A stretch of DNA of 8,307 nt from Erythrobacter sp. UBA2510. Lineage in GTDB: Bacteria; Pseudomonadota; Alphaproteobacteria; Sphingomonadales; Sphingomonadaceae. A program made the position numbers and the translations under genes. The first letter of the stretch is position 1. The number at the start of each line of letters is the position of its first letter. The notes beneath the pieces were generated by a model. That model did no database searches and had not been told where the DNA came from. It saw only the letters and a list, made by a program, of their open reading frames with translations. This document shows positions 6,703-8,307 of this stretch, piece by piece. The stretch covers positions 4,511 to 12,817 of the forward strand of contig DDNW01000095.1 in NCBI GenBank assembly GCA_002341345.1, in the 5' to 3' direction.

Positions 6703-8307
6703 TCAGCTATCGCCGTCCGCCGCCTCGGGGTTCAGGTAATCGCCCGCATCGGCATCAGTACCGTGGGTCTCGCCCTCGACCTTCGCCAGCGGATCATCGC
6801 CCAGATCGTCGGCAGGGTCGCGCTTCAGTTCGGCCTCGTGCTCCTCCGCAGCCGAGTTGGCAGCGATGATAGCGGCTTCCTTGGCCGCAATCGACGCCTC
6901 CTTCTCGGCAGCCGCAGCCTCGTCAGCGGCGACCAGCGCGTCCTGCATCTTCTTGTACTGGGCGCGCAGCGCAGCATCGCGGCTGGAGGCCGTGACGCGC
7001 ATGCGGTTCATGCCCGCACCGGTACCGGCGGGGATAAGACGACCCACGATGACGTTCTCCTTGAGACCGATCAGCGTGTCCTTCTTGCCCTCGACCGCGG
7101 CCTGGGTCAGCACGCGCGTGGTCTCCTGGAACGAAGCCGCAGAGATGAACGAACGCGTCTGCAGGCTGGCCTTGGTGATGCCGAGCAGGATCGGGAAACC
7201 CTGTGCCGGCGCCTTGTTCCTGGCGAGCTTGGAATTGACCTCGAGCATTTCTTCCAGATCGACCTGTTCGCCCGGCAGCAACGTGGTGTCGCCGCCATCG
7301 GAGATTTCGACCTTCTGCAGCATCTGGCGAACGATCACCTCGATATGCTTGTCGTTGATCTTCACGCCCTGCAGACGATAGACTTCCTGAATCTCCGTGC
7401 ACAGATACTCGGCCAGCGCCTCGATCCCCATGACTTCGAGGATGTCGTGCGGGTTCGGGCTGCCCGAAATCAGCGTGTCGCCCTTCTTGACGAAGTCGCC
7501 TTCCTGGACGTCGATCACCTTGGTCTTCGGGATCAGGTACTCGACCGGATCGCCCTCTTCCGGAACGATCGCGATCTTGCGCTTGGCCTTGTAGTCACGG
7601 ACGAATTCCACGCGGCCAGAGATCTTGGCGATGACCGCCGCATCCTTGGGCACACGGGCTTCGAACAGCTCGGCAACACGCGGCAGACCGCCGGTAATGT
7701 CGCGGGTCTTGGCCGCTTCGCGCGAAGCACGGGCGAGAATGTCGCCCGCAGCGACCTCCTGTCCGTCCTCGACCGAAAGCGCGGTGCCCGGGGCGAGCAT
7801 GTAACGCGCTGCCTCGGTTTCCTCGCCCTTCTTGCCACCTTCCTCGCCCAGCAGGGTCAGGCGGGGACGCAGGTCTTCCTTCTTGGCACGGCCTGCCGAG
7901 CGATATTCGGTGACGACACGCTGCGCGATGCCGGTGGCTTCGTCCACGCGCTCTTCCAGCGTCTTGCCTTCGGCCAGATCCTGGTAGCGCACGACACCCG
8001 ACTGCTCGGTGATGATCGGCAGGGTGAACGGGTCCCACTCAGCCAGACGATCGCCTTCCTTCACCTTGGCGCCGTCCTTGAACATCAGCACGGTACCATA
8101 GGGGACACGATGGATCGCACGCTCGCGACCCTCGGCGTCGACCACCACCATCTCGCCATTGCGGGCGAGACTGAGGATACGGCCCTTCTTGTCGACGATG
8201 GTCGGCATGTCGCGATAAACGACCTTGCCGTCCGAAATCGATTCCAGATGGCTCGTTTCGTTCAACTGCGCCGCACCGCCGATGTGGAAGGTACGCATGG
8301 TCAGCTG
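6703..8307 (-). CDS. rpoC: DNA-directed RNA polymerase subunit beta', C-terminal third (5' end outside window)
   Basis: This is the C-terminal part of the beta' subunit, which with beta forms the catalytic core of RNA polymerase. The frame is open to the right edge; codons before the internal Met at 8298 read QLT, giving QLTMRTFHIGGAA, a conserved beta' block just after the trigger loop. Numbering from Met 8298, further conserved blocks are DITGGLPRVAELFEARVPKDA (200-220, part of the jaw and downstream region), ILLGITKASLQTRSFISAAS (370-389), SFQETTRVLTQAA (389-401) and GLKENVIVGRLIPAGTG (411-427). These are the parts that build the downstream DNA clamp and contact omega in known structures. 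After AGTG the chain continues about 104 residues. This tail is Ala/Glu-rich and probably helical (about 441-495), then acidic to the end, longer than the roughly 50-residue E. coli tail. The gene ends in a strong terminator. rpoB should lie upstream, beyond the window. Confidence 0.98.
   Translation of the reverse strand, partial: QLTMRTFHIGGAAQLNETSHLESISDGKVVYRDMPTIVDKKGRILSLARNGEMVVVDAEGRERAIHRVPYGTVLMFKDGAKVKEGDRLAEWDPFTLPIITEQSGVVRYQDLAEGKTLEERVDEATGIAQRVVTEYRSAGRAKKEDLRPRLTLLGEEGGKKGEETEAARYMLAPGTALSVEDGQEVAAGDILARASREAAKTRDITGGLPRVAELFEARVPKDAAVIAKISGRVEFVRDYKAKRKIAIVPEEGDPVEYLIPKTKVIDVQEGDFVKKGDTLISGSPNPHDILEVMGIEALAEYLCTEIQEVYRLQGVKINDKHIEVIVRQMLQKVEISDGGDTTLLPGEQVDLEEMLEVNSKLARNKAPAQGFPILLGITKASLQTRSFISAASFQETTRVLTQAAVEGKKDTLIGLKENVIVGRLIPAGTGAGMNRMRVTASSRDAALRAQYKKMQDALVAADEAAAAEKEASIAAKEAAIIAANSAAEEHEAELKRDPADDLGDDPLAKVEGETHGTDADAGDYLNPEAADGDS

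Noticed and set aside
8296..8298. ATG at 8298 (minus strand) as the start of the rpoC fragment
   Set aside because: The preceding codons read QLT, continuous with the conserved beta' block QLTMRTFHIGGAA; the gene simply runs off the window.

Overview
The window looks like chromosomal DNA of a GC-rich alphaproteobacterium, most likely a sphingomonad (Sphingomonadaceae or Erythrobacteraceae). This is inferred from protein style: a 184-aa Dcd, a zinc-cluster-free GltX, a ZnuD-like TonB receptor ending in a 'PLAGRNFKLSARISL' strand, and an Ala/Glu-rich RpoC tail. No 16S rRNA or other decisive marker is present. All genes share the same high-GC codon style, and I see no phage, transposase, CRISPR, tRNA or rRNA.

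Layout. Left part, + strand: the 3' portion of putA (proline to glutamate catabolism; its start lies outside the window), then after 48 bases dcd (dCTP deaminase, the route to dUTP/dTMP). Centre: a convergent gap of about 140 bases carrying a nested palindromic repeat with 12-bp perfect ends. Right part, - strand, in transcription order from the right edge: the 3' third of rpoC (RNA polymerase beta'), a strong rho-independent terminator, an unassigned 135-aa Cys-containing protein with its own candidate promoter and a good ribosome binding site, gltX (glutamyl-tRNA synthetase) 36 bases later and probably in the same transcript, then a ZnuD-like TonB-dependent outer-membrane receptor behind its own AT-rich, palindrome-bearing promoter region.

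How the genes relate. Most of the window is housekeeping: transcription, translation, nucleotide and amino-acid metabolism. The accessory element is the TonB receptor. Its plug and barrel resemble ZnuD-type zinc receptors, two predicted loops are packed with Glu and His, and inverted repeats directly upstream suit a metal-sensing repressor such as Zur. I do not see a clearly new multi-gene system. The items most worth a second look are the candidate metal operator with its receptor, the 135-aa protein between rpoC and gltX, and the palindromic repeat at 2358-2453.
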